DNA of 64,000 bases from Furcasterigmium furcatum (taxonomy: Eukaryota > Ascomycota > Sordariomycetes > Glomerellales > Plectosphaerellaceae), in assembly GCA_001599815.1 (NCBI GenBank), contig BCIA01000003.1, positions 4,712,001-4,776,000 of the forward strand, in the 5' to 3' direction. Under the pieces are notes generated by a model. It ran no database searches, was not told where the DNA came from, and saw nothing but the letters and a program-made list of their open reading frames with translations. Positions within the stretch are counted from its first letter, which is position 1. Each line of letters begins with the position of its first letter. This document shows, one piece after another, positions 54,525 through 64,000 of this stretch. Made by a program: the position numbers and the translations under genes.

Positions 54525-55717
54525 CTATGAAGAATGTCCGCTCGCGGCGCTGCTCTGCTGCGCTATCGCCGTCGCTGGCCCGTCCAGGAACTTGAAGTGC
54601 TCGATGGCGATCTGGCAGTTGAGCATGGCGGCGTTGAACCTGGCCTCGCCGGGTGGCAGGACGACCATGAGGTAGGTGTTCGTGGTGAACTTCAGTATGA
54701 AGAGGTTGAAGCGCATGCCGGCCTTGTGCTCCATGCGGACGAACTGCTCTGCGTTGCGCGGGGTGCCGGTGAAGCGGCTGATGCTCTGCTTGAAGTGCTT
54801 CATGATGTTGGACATGCGCTCGAGGCGGTCCTCGGTGGGGTTGCGCTGGCCCTCCTCGGAGGTCCAGGATGAGACGGCGAGGAAGGAGGTGCGCTCGAAG
54901 AGGAGGAGCTCCTCGGCCTCGATGGCGACGCCGAGGTTGGCGAGGTTGCGCTCGATGGTGGCAAGGTTCGGCACGAGGTCGTGGATGATGGACGCCCAGG
55001 CCTTGTAGAGGCTCTGGTCCCAGATGGAGGTCGCGAAGGGCGTGATGTCGAGGGGGGAGGGGGGCGTCGCGGCGGCGGCGTCGTCGGAGGGGAACTCGAC
55101 GCCGGAGAAGCCGATGCTGTTGGCGTACTCGACGGTCTTCTGGCGGACGATGCGGACGCGCTCGTCGTAGACGGCCTCGCGGTGGGCGGGGACGACGAGG
55201 TCCATCTTGTGGATGAGGATGTAGATGCGGGCCTGGGCGGAGAACTGGAGGAGCGCGGAGAGGATGGAGACGTATGTGGCCAGGTCGCGGTCGACGTCGC
55301 GCGACTCGATGTCGAAGACGTAGATGAGGACGCCGACGTTGGAGAAGACGTGGACCCGCTGCTGGGACAGGTAGTTTTCCATAAAAGCTTCCTGGCCGCC
55401 ACAGTCCCAGAGGTTGAGGGTCAGGTTGCCGAGGAACTTGACGTGGGAGAGGTCGATGTCGATGGTTGCGCCGCTGGAGGGGTGGTCAGCGATCGGGGGC
55501 TCTGTCCTGTGTCTCGGTATCACACTCACAGCCTTCGCGTGTCTCTGGCAATGTAGTTGCTGAATATTATGCTTCGCATGCTGGACTTGCCGGAGCCGCT
55601 CTTGCCCATGAGGAGGACCTTCTTCTTCTTAGGTTTCTTGACCTCGTTCTTGGGGTCGGCTGCGGGAGGGTTCGGTGCGCCATCGGTGCGGTCACCGTAG
55701 GAGGACATGTCGGCCAT
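54525..55717 (-). CDS. gtr1: Rag-family GTPase Gtr1/RagA, TORC1 signalling, 2 exons, 378 aa
   Basis: Minus-strand exons are 55717-55530 and 55473-54525 with a 56-bp intron. After a Lys-rich N-terminus comes the P-loop GKSGSGKSS (38-46). Switch II follows as LWDCGGQEAFMENYL, then YVFDIESRD and the base-specificity motif HKMD (HKMDLV). The C-terminal roadblock-like half (NLATIERNLANLGVA, FERTSFLAVSS, MRFNLFILKFTTNTYLMVVL) is the dimerisation domain. Gtr1 with its partner Gtr2 on the vacuole signals amino acid supply to TORC1. Met at 55717 is first; Met4 at 55708 is an alternative. A 20-residue Ala/Pro/Asp insertion (SDDAAAATPPSP) lies in one loop. Confidence 0.93.
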
Positions 55718-57028
55718 GGCGGGCAGGTTGTTCTCGGTCGCAAACGAAGCGTCTGTCGGTCGGAGAGCTTCCGGTGAAGCTCAGAGCTGGCAGCTGGGGC
55801 CCGGAGGCCCGTAGGGGGCGGTGTGGTCGCGCAAGCTTTCCGAGCTGGTACTCCCGAGGGCAATTGTGACAGAGGCTGTCCAATTGTCTAGCTAGGAGAG
55901 TCGCGCGTGCAGGGAGGTTGTGTCGCGTGCATCAGAAGCCACCTCGAGGTTGATGTGGGATGACGACGGAGTGGGGTGCGGAAGCCATTCACTCGCCAGA
56001 TAAAGGAGCTTGGTCATAGCGCTAGCACCCTCTCACCGAAGGTTGCGCCTCGGTGTGTCACTCACCGACTGTTATCGCGAATCCAGGGGTAAAAGGGGCA
56101 ACTCAAAATCAAGCTTTCTCTGCCAGCACCAAGTCGATTCCCAGTAAGGTACTGTTCACACTATATTCACGGCGTTTTCGCAATCTTGCAGTCGTACAAG
56201 TGGTTTTATTTGCTACCTTTCTTTGTTGGAACAGTCCCAGTTTTTCACTCACAGACTATACAGCGGTATTACAACACAACCTCCAGCATATTCAACACTC
56301 CTGACGATACGCAAGATGCCGCCAATATTAATCAAATTCTTAGTCAGGAAAATACTTTGATAGACTTAGATAGTTCTCTATCTTTTCATTTTCGATCTCA
56401 TACACCCCAACACCGGAAACACTCCCGTTGTAGCTGAGATTCTGGGTTTGACTGGTGATTTCCATTCCACGAGTCCCGACCTCGTATTGTGTCGAAAATC
56501 TGAATCATTGAATGAGTCATGTTCACAGCACATCTGGCTTAGGAAAAGCGAGTGAGTCCCAGACAGGGCATAGGTGCTTGTTGCGGGACAGCTCGGTTGA
56601 GGTGGCTCAGACTCGACACAACAAAGAATCAGATACATACCTCCTCTCCCCCAACCTGATGATGTGTGTGCGTCCATCGTCGGCCTGTGAGAAGCGCAGC
56701 ATTCAGCAATAGTCCCTCTGGGAGAACATGAGTGTATCTATGGTCTACGCATGTCGAGCTGGATTCCGCATCGGAGCTCTCTGTTCTCGGCATACACAAT
56801 TCACTACCGTCATTGCTGCATTTTACTGACTGTTCGAACTATACAGATAATAATGAAGCTTCTATCAGTATTAACGATAGCACCGAGATGGATGCTTCTC
56901 TTCTCCTACATTCTCTCATCACACCTTACCGAACACTAAGATACTGTTATTTTCACGAGGGTTAACAGCCCGTTGCGTCATCTCCAAAGAAGCGCTATCA
57001 ACCAACGGCACTACAAACAGACGCCATC
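55718..57028. other. Intergenic, promoter of AA11 gene
   Basis: 1.3 kb without a supportable gene. The part from about 56110 to 56480 and 56730-56960 is noticeably AT-rich. Confidence 0.45.
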
Positions 57029-58006
57029 ATGAGGACCTTCATGAACCTCCTCCAGGCCATTGCATTCTTCAGCACTCTATGCTCTGCGCACAGGGCCATG
57101 AGCGACCCTCCACCCATCATGCACCGTCAGAACCCCTTTGCAGCTGGTCAAGTGGACTACGACTACGTCAACCCCCTATCCCCCACCGGCTCTGACTTCC
57201 CCTGCAAAGGCTACCACCAGCACCTAAACTCCGACCTCGGCCACCCCGTCGCGGAATGGACCGCCGGCCAGAGCTACTCGATGACCATCAGCGGGGGCGC
57301 CGTCCACAACGGCGGCTCCTGCCAGGCGTCCATCTCCCACGACGGCGGCCAAACCTTCAAGGTCATCCACAGCTACATCGGAAACTGCCCCAGCGGCGCC
57401 GGCGACACCTCGTACCAGTTCACCCTCCCGCGGGACACATCCTCAGCCGAGCGGGCCCTCTTCGCGTGGACCTGGTTTAACAACGTCGGCAACCGTGAGA
57501 TGTACATGAACTGCGCTGTAGTCTCCGTCTCGGGCGGTGGAAGCGGCCTAGGTTCGCGGCCCAACATCCTCGAGGCGAACATCGGAAACGGCTGTTCCAC
57601 TGCTGAGTCCTTCGATGTCATGTTCCCCAACCCCGGGCCGGACGTGAGCAACCAGGGCACTAACACGGCGCCTCCTACGGGGAGCTGCGAGAGCGGTCCT
57701 GGTGCAGGCCAAGGTGCCCCGGAGCGGCCTGAATCCCCTGAAGGCCCGGGAGCTCCTGGAGTTCCTGGCGCCCCTGACGTCTCCCCCGACGCTCCCACCC
57801 CTCCCGATGCGCCTGAATTCGATCAGGGCAATGGAGGCGACGGGGCTGTTCCGGAGGCTGGAAACGGGTACACACCGGGCAATGACTGGCCTGACTGGTT
57901 TACGAGTGATGCCAGTGCCATCGCGGTCCCCATGACCCCCGTTGCTGTTGTCGTCGTCTATGTCATTGTGCAACTCATCTGCTACTTCTTTGATCGATGG
58001 CTGTAA
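57029..58006 (+). CDS. AA11 lytic polysaccharide monooxygenase with C-terminal membrane anchor, 325 aa
   Basis: Intronless. The signal peptide ends exactly before His21 (TLCSA-HRAMSDPPPI). That puts His at the mature N-terminus, as needed for the copper histidine brace. The second copper His is His93 in ISGGAVHNGGSCQASISHDG. The FPCKGYHQHL motif and KVIHSYIGNCPSG then WFNNVGNREMYMNCAVV are typical AA11 parts, with Tyr159 in the axial position. AA11 enzymes oxidise chitin. After the catalytic module comes a Pro/Gly/Ala-rich linker of about 100 residues (collagen-like PGAPGVPGAP). A final hydrophobic segment VAVVVVYVIVQLICYFF with basic end (DRWL) suggests membrane attachment, so it may act on the fungus's own wall. 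Confidence 0.85.
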   Translation: MRTFMNLLQAIAFFSTLCSAHRAMSDPPPIMHRQNPFAAGQVDYDYVNPLSPTGSDFPCKGYHQHLNSDLGHPVAEWTAGQSYSMTISGGAVHNGGSCQASISHDGGQTFKVIHSYIGNCPSGAGDTSYQFTLPRDTSSAERALFAWTWFNNVGNREMYMNCAVVSVSGGGSGLGSRPNILEANIGNGCSTAESFDVMFPNPGPDVSNQGTNTAPPTGSCESGPGAGQGAPERPESPEGPGAPGVPGAPDVSPDAPTPPDAPEFDQGNGGDGAVPEAGNGYTPGNDWPDWFTSDASAIAVPMTPVAVVVVYVIVQLICYFFDRWL

Positions 58007-58317
58007 GCGCGGCCCGGAGAGGATGTAGTATGGCGTTCCAAAGTTATTGGAAATTATACGGTCACATCTGATCACTTTGATTTACCCGCATAGAGAATGT
58101 TAACCGTCCAACGGCCACAGCCCGTACTAGAGAACCTGGAATTGATTTTTTTATTTAAACCAAACCCCTGAGAATTACTCGTTGCTTGTGAAGTTTGATG
58201 TGCGATGATGCTGAACAGGCATAACCTCCCGGTTGAGACAGAGCTATCGTGATGGTCATGAATTCATATTGAACAAATTAATTCTCTTACGAGTAGTAGA
58301 GTCGATCATGTAAGTTC
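58007..58317. other. 3' flank between convergent AA11 and SAT4-family genes
   Basis: AT-rich shared 3' region with a poly-T run at about 58147. No gene is seen. Confidence 0.45.
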
Positions 58318-59562
58318 TCATACATTACTGTCCCCGTCTCTCCGTGGAACACTTCGCCCCCAATCGTCCTGTATCGGCATCCACGCCATCGACACCGGCG
58401 GAGTCGCCTTCGCAGGCATGACACCCAACTGATGCACATGCATCTCCTCCTCCCCGTCCTCCACCGCCCTCGAATCCGGACCCTTGGCCGGCCTCCTGGT
58501 ATAACTCGACCCGATCGTCGGAGGTGCCAGCGGGCTCGCCGCCGGCGCGCTCTGCCCGTTGCCGTACTTCGACCCCGAGAGGCTCGCGGGCAGCAGCCGC
58601 CGCAGGACGGGGACGCAGCCACAGATGATGCCCAGGCTGACCTCGACGGCGGTCCATATCCAGAGCTCGAAGCCCTCCCAGGTGACGTCGAAGGTGCTCA
58701 TGGTGACGTGGTGGGCCCAGTACGTGCGCATGCCGCCCGCGACGACGACGATGACGCCGAGCCCGAAGAGGACCATTAGGATGACGCGTTGGAAGAGGGG
58801 GAGGCTGAGGCGCCAGAGGGTCGGCATCGGGAGGACGTAGACGATGAAGTCGGTCACGATGGTACTGATCGTCTGGCCTGCGAGGGGGGGCCATTCGTCG
58901 ATGCAGTGGTCGGTGCTGGCGGTCGAGAGGCGCCAGTAGTAGGAGGCCGGGCTGCGGGGGATCTGTGAGCTGGGGGGAGCCTGGAGCTTGGGAGAGGGTG
59001 TGAACGTACATGCACTGCGTCCAGAGGACGACGAGGAAGATCCAGATCAGGGAGAAGACGATGACTATGGTCGCCCAGGTGAGGTGGCGGAACCAGGAAC
59101 CGTAGGGGGCGATGCGGAGGTAGCTGCACAGGATGGACAGCTTGACAAGACCTGAGGCGAAGAGGAACAGTGTTTGCGCGGCAATGGAGACCTGCCGCCC
59201 TTGGACGATCTGCCATGGCTGGAGATCCCAGACGTGGAGGTTCCAGCCGTACAGCTGAGTCGCGAGGATGACACAGATGGTCACTGCCGTTCCGAATACC
59301 TGTTCGAAGGCGTCAGGAAACCGGAGGAAGGATTTCACGGTTCGCCAGTGAGACTTACGGCAGCTCCGACCATGAGCCAGTCATCCCACCACGTCTTCCG
59401 AACAATGACCAGCCGCACATATAACCGGAGGGCAAGGCATATCAGGGCGAGGGGCAGAAACGTCAGCTCGACGATCAGAAGAGCGTCCCCTCGTTCCTCA
59501 GGGTCGACATAGTTCGGCTCGGGCCACTGCGCGATCACCTCGGGCGGTGGTAACCTCGTCAT
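58318..59562 (-). CDS. SAT4/PTH11-like seven-TM membrane protein, 3 exons, 381 aa
   Basis: Minus-strand exons are 59562-59359, 59299-59010 and 58969-58318. The frame is open across both introns when the second acceptor is CCCCCCAG at 58970-58971; the nearer CAG would break it. Hydrophobic segments are many: ELTFLPLALICLALRLYVRL, WDDWLMVGAAVFGTAVTICV, VKLSILCSYLRIAP, and WATIVIVFSLIWIFLVVLW. After the splice come ASYYWR, FIVYVLPMPTLWRLSLPL and VILMVLFGLGVIVVVAG. DDW after a tandem R and the YYWR element define the fungal SAT4/rhodopsin-like domain (PF20684), which includes PTH11-type receptors. There is no CFEM domain. The last 95 residues are a Ser/Pro cytosolic tail. Confidence 0.8.
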
Positions 59563-61042
59563 CGTGGGTGGTGGTGTGTGTAAGTCGGCTCCCGTCAGGT
59601 GCACTCAGCGCAGCGGCGCATTCGCTTCACAGGATCCGCGCCGGGGGGTCGGGTGAGACATGGGGAGGAAGGGCAAGGAGGGGTCACAGGCCAGATGGAG
59701 GGACGGGAGTCTTAAAAGGGAAGAGAGCTTGACGTTATTACAATGCCCATCATCACATTGGGGCGCTTTCACATGGACAGAAGCATCCAGTTGGGAGTTG
59801 GGAGGGAGGGGAGACGTGGAGGAGGCGTGTTTAGGCCCGGGGCAGGTTCCCTATCCGATCGAACTAACTGCGCGCCGCTTGCGATGGCGCCGGGAGATGT
59901 TCAGGGCCCGTATTGGACGGGGAGACACTCAGCGCCGTCTGGCTGTGGCCAAAGAGGGCTCGAGAGCTCGGTCTGGCAGAGACATCCGGGGGCGGGAAAA
60001 AGTCCGATTCATGCGCCAAGGCCCAGCAGCTCTCGAATCCGCATCGAGCACGGCGTTGTCGCGTGGCCAGATGGGGGCGATTTTGCAGTGCTGACGGGGG
60101 CCATCCCGGATGCTGTGTCGGTGGTCCAGCGACAGACGGGCCCTGACTGGCCGGGTGGTTGAGTGACCGTCGGTCCGCCTCAGCTCAGGCTGCCTGGGTG
60201 GCGAGGAGTGAGCGCTGTGGAGATCACTGAAAGAACTAGCACCGCCTTGTAAGTTCACATAACCCGACGCATTTGCCGTGTGCCAATTTGGGATGCCCGG
60301 ACTCTCGGGACTCGGGGCATCGGGCCTTTTTAGGACTCGTCGAGTTAACTTGGTGTCACCGATTTGAAGGCGAGTTCTGATCCGTCGAAATCTTCTGCTT
60401 TTAGTTATTATTTAAACATTAGACATTTCAACCGCCCTCATCAGCGGCGTCAAGGGGCCTCCGGTCGCCTGAAGCTAGCCTGTGGATTCTTCCCCGATGG
60501 TCTGGACGCTCGAGACATCTCCGGCGACCTCGCCCGGTGATGTGCCGAGCGTTGCGGGCCGAATACATTGGCTGGCAGAAATTCTGACCCGGCGTGCCAA
60601 GTACCTGCATCCTTTCCTGCGGTCTCTCATGGGTGGCACTAGGAGCCGACACGAGCTGTAGTCTGTCGCTAGCAACGCAAGACCCCTGAGTAGAATTTTG
60701 CCAACATCGATAGATGATGACAGCAGGCGTGGCGACCGCTGCAATTAGTTAAGTTGGCCGAGTCGAAGACACAGCTTGTCCGTCGACGTCGACGTCGTTC
60801 CAATTCGACTTCTTCGTGCCATCTCTTGAATCAGATCGCGAACAGCATGTCATCGCAGATGCGTCAGAGCGGCCATGGGCCTGCTCCGGTTCGTGCGGAC
60901 ATGTGCAACGAGGCATGGGACTTTCGCAAGGGTGCATCTGATCGGATGCTGCGTCCCGTTGAATCCCATTAGTCATCGGTGCGTGAGGCACCAGACCCGT
61001 CGGTCTCCGTGATTTTGTTTGTGTCAAGCTTGCCGGCACACC
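59563..61042. other. Gene-poor stretch of 1.5 kb
   Basis: Lies between the start of the SAT4-family gene and the 3' end of the bZIP gene. Several open frames exist without protein-like content. No repeat or RNA gene can be supported. Confidence 0.45.
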
Positions 61043-61897
61043 TCACTGCTCCAGGATCCTGAAGAGGTTGATGTTGTTCACCACGCACTCCTGCTCGTAA
61101 GGGCTGCACCCCAGGGCGGCGCGGGCCTGGCGGTGATCGACATGGCCCTGCATGTCCGCGATGATGCGGGCGGCCGCATTGCACGACATCTGCAGCGGTG
61201 AAGCCGCGGGCCCAAAGGCGTTTCCACCGCCCGGGTGGCTCGGCGTATACGTTGTCGGGGGAGGGACGCTCGGCTTGGGCTCTCTGGTGCTGTGCGAGTA
61301 GTGTGGCGCAGGCACCGGCGTCGTCGACGTCTGCAGCTGCGTGCTGGCGTCGGCGAGGACGGACAACGGATCGAGGTGTCTTGCGCCATGTGACGTCTGT
61401 GGCAGCGGCGGCGGCAGCGAGTGCTCCCGTTTCACCTGCTGTTGGTCCAGCGGGTGGTCGGCCGGGGAGAGGCTCGTGCCGTCGGGATGGGGGCTGTTCT
61501 CGAAGGACTGCAGGTACGCATCGACCGCCGGGCCGTCGACGCCTCGTTGCGCGAGCAGCATCCGCAGCCTCGAGTTCTCAATTGACACATCCCTCGCCGC
61601 TTTCTGGATGTCGAGGGATGCCTGGACGCCCTGCTTCTCGTACTCCTGCACCTGGCGCTGCAGTTCCTCGACGTATTCCTTGCGCCTGGCGCGGGACCGC
61701 CGTTGGTTGTCGCGGATGCGGCTGGCGTTTGCAGGATCTTTCGTCTGTGCCTGGAATGTCACCGGGTTAGTCACTGCGGGCGGGCGGACGGGGAATTGGA
61801 GGGGCAGGAGGCGCCGTACCGTCGACTTTCTCGACCTTTTGCTGGCGGGCGGCTGCGTGCCGTCCGTGTCGGTAGCAGACATGTCGGTGGCAGGCAT
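61043..61897 (-). CDS. bZIP transcription factor, 2 exons, 261 aa spliced
   Basis: Minus-strand exons are 61897-61820 and 61750-61043. The basic region and zipper start read NASRIRDNQRRSRARRKEYV and EELQRQVQEYE, which gives DNA binding through N-x-(Q/A)-x-(S)-R. The C-terminal part ends in a fungal-specific segment (SCNAAARIIADMQGHVD, CSPYEQECVVNNINLFRILE). A 69-bp intron (61819-61751) has a GTACGG donor, a perfect TGACTAAC branch site and CATTCCAG acceptor. It is in frame and stop-free, so an unspliced message would give 284 aa with 23 extra residues just before the basic region. Target genes cannot be inferred. Confidence 0.85.
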   Translation of the reverse strand: MPATDMSATDTDGTQPPASKRSRKSTVRRLLPLQFPVRPPAVTNPVTFQAQTKDPANASRIRDNQRRSRARRKEYVEELQRQVQEYEKQGVQASLDIQKAARDVSIENSRLRMLLAQRGVDGPAVDAYLQSFENSPHPDGTSLSPADHPLDQQQVKREHSLPPPLPQTSHGARHLDPLSVLADASTQLQTSTTPVPAPHYSHSTREPKPSVPPPTTYTPSHPGGGNAFGPAASPLQMSCNAAARIIADMQGHVDHRQARAALGCSPYEQECVVNNINLFRILEQ

Positions 61898-62250
61898 CGG
61901 AGGTGAGGCAGAAGGAGTGGTGGTGTAAGTCGAGGTGGTCTGAACTTTTGGAGGGGTCCCGTCCTGGCTGAAAAATCCTGGTTGTCACAGCAGAAGATGT
62001 GGTCGCATCAAATTTTGGGCTGCTGCATCCCGCCGTAGAGACCGGCCAATCGGCGAGTGGTGGGCCCCGGCCATCCGCATTGACCAGAAAGTAAGGGTCC
62101 ACTGGAAGACCAGGATCGATCCCTCACTTGGCCAGATGAAGATGATTCTCTTCGTCATGCATGTTCTCATATTTTCTCCAGCATTAAAACTTCAATTCTT
62201 TATTCCAACAATGCCTCAGCCCGAGACCTGGCTTCCTCCCGTCTGCCTGC
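61898..62250. other. Promoter of the bZIP gene and 3' flank of the SDR gene
   Basis: About 350 bp. AT-rich near 62150-62210. No gene is seen. Confidence 0.4.
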
Positions 62251-63303
62251 TCAGTCTCCCAGCGGGTATGGATGCAGGACCTGTCCGTAGAACAGTTCAG
62301 CATCCTTCGAGGCAAGGAACACGAAGCTCGGCGCGATCTCGCTGGGCTGTCCAACCCGGCCCAACTGCGACTGCTTCCCGAAGCCCTCCATCTGCTCCGC
62401 GGGTCTCGACGCGGGCTGCAGAGGCGTGTGCACGGGCCCGGGAGCCACGGCGTTCACGCGAATCCCCTTCTTGACGAGCTGCTTCGACAGCGACTGCGTG
62501 AACGACGTGATGGCCCCCTTGGTGGAGGCGTAGTCGACCATGTGTGCCGTCCCGCGGAAGGCCGTCACCGAGGTGGTGTTGATGATCCTGCGATGCGTTA
62601 GGAAACCATTGCCAGACAGGAGTATCCGGGGAGGACGTACGATCCACCGCGCTCCATGTGCTTGAGCGCGTACTTGGTCATGGCGAACATCTGCAGGATG
62701 TTGCTGCGAAAGGTGCTCTCCACGTTGTCGAGGTCGATCTCGGCAAAGTCGGCGCACATGAACTGCTTCGAGGCGTTGTTGACGAGCACGTGGATGCCGC
62801 CGAACTTGTCGACGTGCTTCTTGACCGCGTCCTCGCAGGTCTTGTTGTCCATGAGGTTGCCGGGAATGAGGAGGCACTGCTTCCCCTCCTTCTCGACCAG
62901 CTGCTTCGTCTCCTCGGCATCTTGTTGCTCCTCAGGAAGGTAGACGATGCTGACATCTGCCCCTTCTCTGGCGAAGAGCACGGCGACGGACCGGCCAATG
63001 CCGGAGCTTGAGGACGTCAATAAACGTCTGCGGCGCGGTCTGTTGCAGCTCTGGACTCACTCTCCGCCCGTTATGAGGGCATTGCTGCCAACGAGCTTGC
63101 CGGCAGCCTTGTACTCGTGGAACTGGCCCTTCCCTTCGAGTTTGGTGGGCTCGCTCTTGGGCTGCATGTCCTGCTCGAGGCTGTATTGGAGGTGGTCAGC
63201 TTATCGAGCACCCCGACACTGACGAGGCTCTTGCCTACCCAGGGAGATTCTGAGCCTGTGCCTCCTTCACGGGGTGGAACTGTCCACTTTCGCCTCCCGA
63301 CAT
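62251..63303 (-). CDS. Classical short-chain dehydrogenase/reductase (YdaD/GRD type), 4 exons, 295 aa
   Basis: Minus-strand exons are 63303-63239, 63180-63061, 63006-62641 and 62587-62251. Exon 1 begins MSGGESGQFHPVKEAQAQNL and runs into exon 2 as PGLEQDMQPKSE, GKGQFHEYKAAGKLVGSNAL then ITGGDSGIGRSVAVLFAREG, the cofactor motif TGGxxGIG spanning a splice site. VNNASKQF is the NNAG-type segment. The active site is Ser in NTTSVTAF with Tyr and Lys in YASTKGA. APGPVHTPLQP and VGQPSEIAPSFVFLAS complete the fold. The GRD/YghA subgroup reduces aldehydes or sugars with NAD(P)H and is often stress-induced. The C-terminus YGQVLHPYPLGD replaces the usual YMTGQVLHPNGG. Confidence 0.88.
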
Positions 63304-63845
63304 CTTGGTGGCCTGGAAGTTGAAGGGCTGGGTCTCAATCGTATTCGTGAATGAGTGAAGGTCGTAGAAGATAGGACCTAGGTACAGAGAGTGGACAAAG
63401 GCTCTGGGAAGTTCTTAAGTTGGGGCAAGAGAGAAGAAGCATGTGGACGAAGCATGTCACCGCCGTGGTCTAGAGAGGCAAAGCAAGCTGGGAATGGAAT
63501 ATGCAATTACTACAGTGAGGGTGAGCATCTGATAGTGACATCACTCCATAAGTGGCGGCTTGACGCCGGCCCCGGGGATGACGTTCCGGGCTGTACCACT
63601 AAAACAAGGGCCCGTCTCCTAAGGCCCACCCCGGCTGATGACCCGGATAAGTGGGGCGTAGGGTGCGATTGACATAGGGATTGACATGGAAGCCCGAAGA
63701 GTCCGCCCGAGTCAAGATGGGATGATTCTGAACGGACAATTGAGAAGACGGTGAAATATTTTCTTCTGCCTGAGATTGCAGCACTCTGTGTACGCCCCCG
63801 GCAATCGACAATCATTATTCAATTGGTTTCATCGCTCAGTTCACG
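63304..63845. other. Divergent region between SDR and GNAT genes
   Basis: About 540 bp shared promoter space. No gene is seen. Confidence 0.45.
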
Positions 63846-64000
63846 ATGGTGGCGTTCACTCTCCGCGAGGCAACATTGCAAGACGCCGCCGGGGTTGCTC
63901 ACCTTGGCGCAACTGTCTTCAGCACCACATTCGGCCACTCCGTTACCCCTCAACAGCTCTGCACATTTCTGGACGAATCGTACAGCATACCGGCCACAGA
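63846..64000 (+). CDS. GNAT acetyltransferase, 5' end only
   Basis: The frame opens at 63846 with MVAFTLREATLQDAAGVAHL then GATVFSTTFGHSVTPQQLCT and LDESYS, and runs off the window after 51 codons. LREATLQDAAGVAHL is the usual start (beta-1/alpha-1) of a GCN5-related N-acetyltransferase, and FGHSVTPQQLCTFLDESY is typical of a fungal subset. The acetyl-CoA binding motif would be further on and is not seen. The gene diverges from the SDR gene. Confidence 0.7.
   Translation, partial: MVAFTLREATLQDAAGVAHLGATVFSTTFGHSVTPQQLCTFLDESYSIPAT

Noticed and set aside
1..64000. CRISPR array, bacterial operon or phage
   Set aside because: Spliced eukaryotic genes throughout, with no direct-repeat/spacer array.

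Overview
The window is nuclear DNA from a filamentous ascomycete, most likely a sordariomycete. Genes carry short introns (about 45-110 bp) with GTRNGT donors and CTAAC-type branch sites. Coding sequence is GC-rich with C-ending codons. Families typical of these fungi are present: GH55, LysM, AA11, SAT4/PTH11-like receptors, PNP-NACHT-ankyrin NLRs and Urc4/DUF1688. The genus cannot be fixed from the sequence. I assembled splice models by hand from reading-frame continuity, so exon limits are predictions.

Layout. 0.3-3 kb: an ankyrin protein and a secreted HExxH metalloprotease-like protein. 3.9-8.8 kb: a nine-exon GH55-type glucanase. 9-10.4 kb: two gene relics, a PRISE-type reductase and an NF-X1 zinc-finger helicase. 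12-15.3 kb: a five-LysM secreted protein and a small membrane protein. 16-20.9 kb: two NmrA-like genes (one on each strand), a 94-aa cysteine-rich effector-like protein and a 157-aa three-exon membrane-anchored protein. 22-30 kb: a trypsin, a homeodomain/ankyrin relic with three nonsense codons, a subtilisin and a third NmrA-like gene. 31-36 kb: a DUF3425 protein and a PNP-NACHT-ankyrin NLR split by one in-frame stop. 37-39.7 kb: a Kre9/Knh1-like GPI protein and a frameshifted patatin. 40-44.4 kb: a triosephosphate-isomerase-like gene, a dihydroxyacetone-kinase-type gene and an RpiB-type isomerase. 47-55.7 kb: a conserved housekeeping block (Urc4, Oxa1, Mim1, Shp1/p47, Rag GTPase). 57-64 kb: an AA11 LPMO with a hydrophobic C-terminus, a SAT4-family receptor, a bZIP factor, an SDR and the start of a GNAT gene.

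How genes fit together. The strongest functional group is 40-44.4 kb. A kinase and two sugar-phosphate isomerases match the three steps that take L-erythrulose to D-erythrose-4-phosphate in bacterial erythritol pathways and in the Yarrowia EYK1/EYI1/EYI2 set. The first 39 kb is accessory in character: secreted hydrolases, a LysM protein, an effector-like peptide, an NLR, several relics and a three-copy dispersed repeat built on a 31-bp tandem unit (about 24.83-25.09, 37.87-38.03 and 39.80-40.03 kb). From 47 kb on the content is mostly conserved cell biology with few signs of decay.
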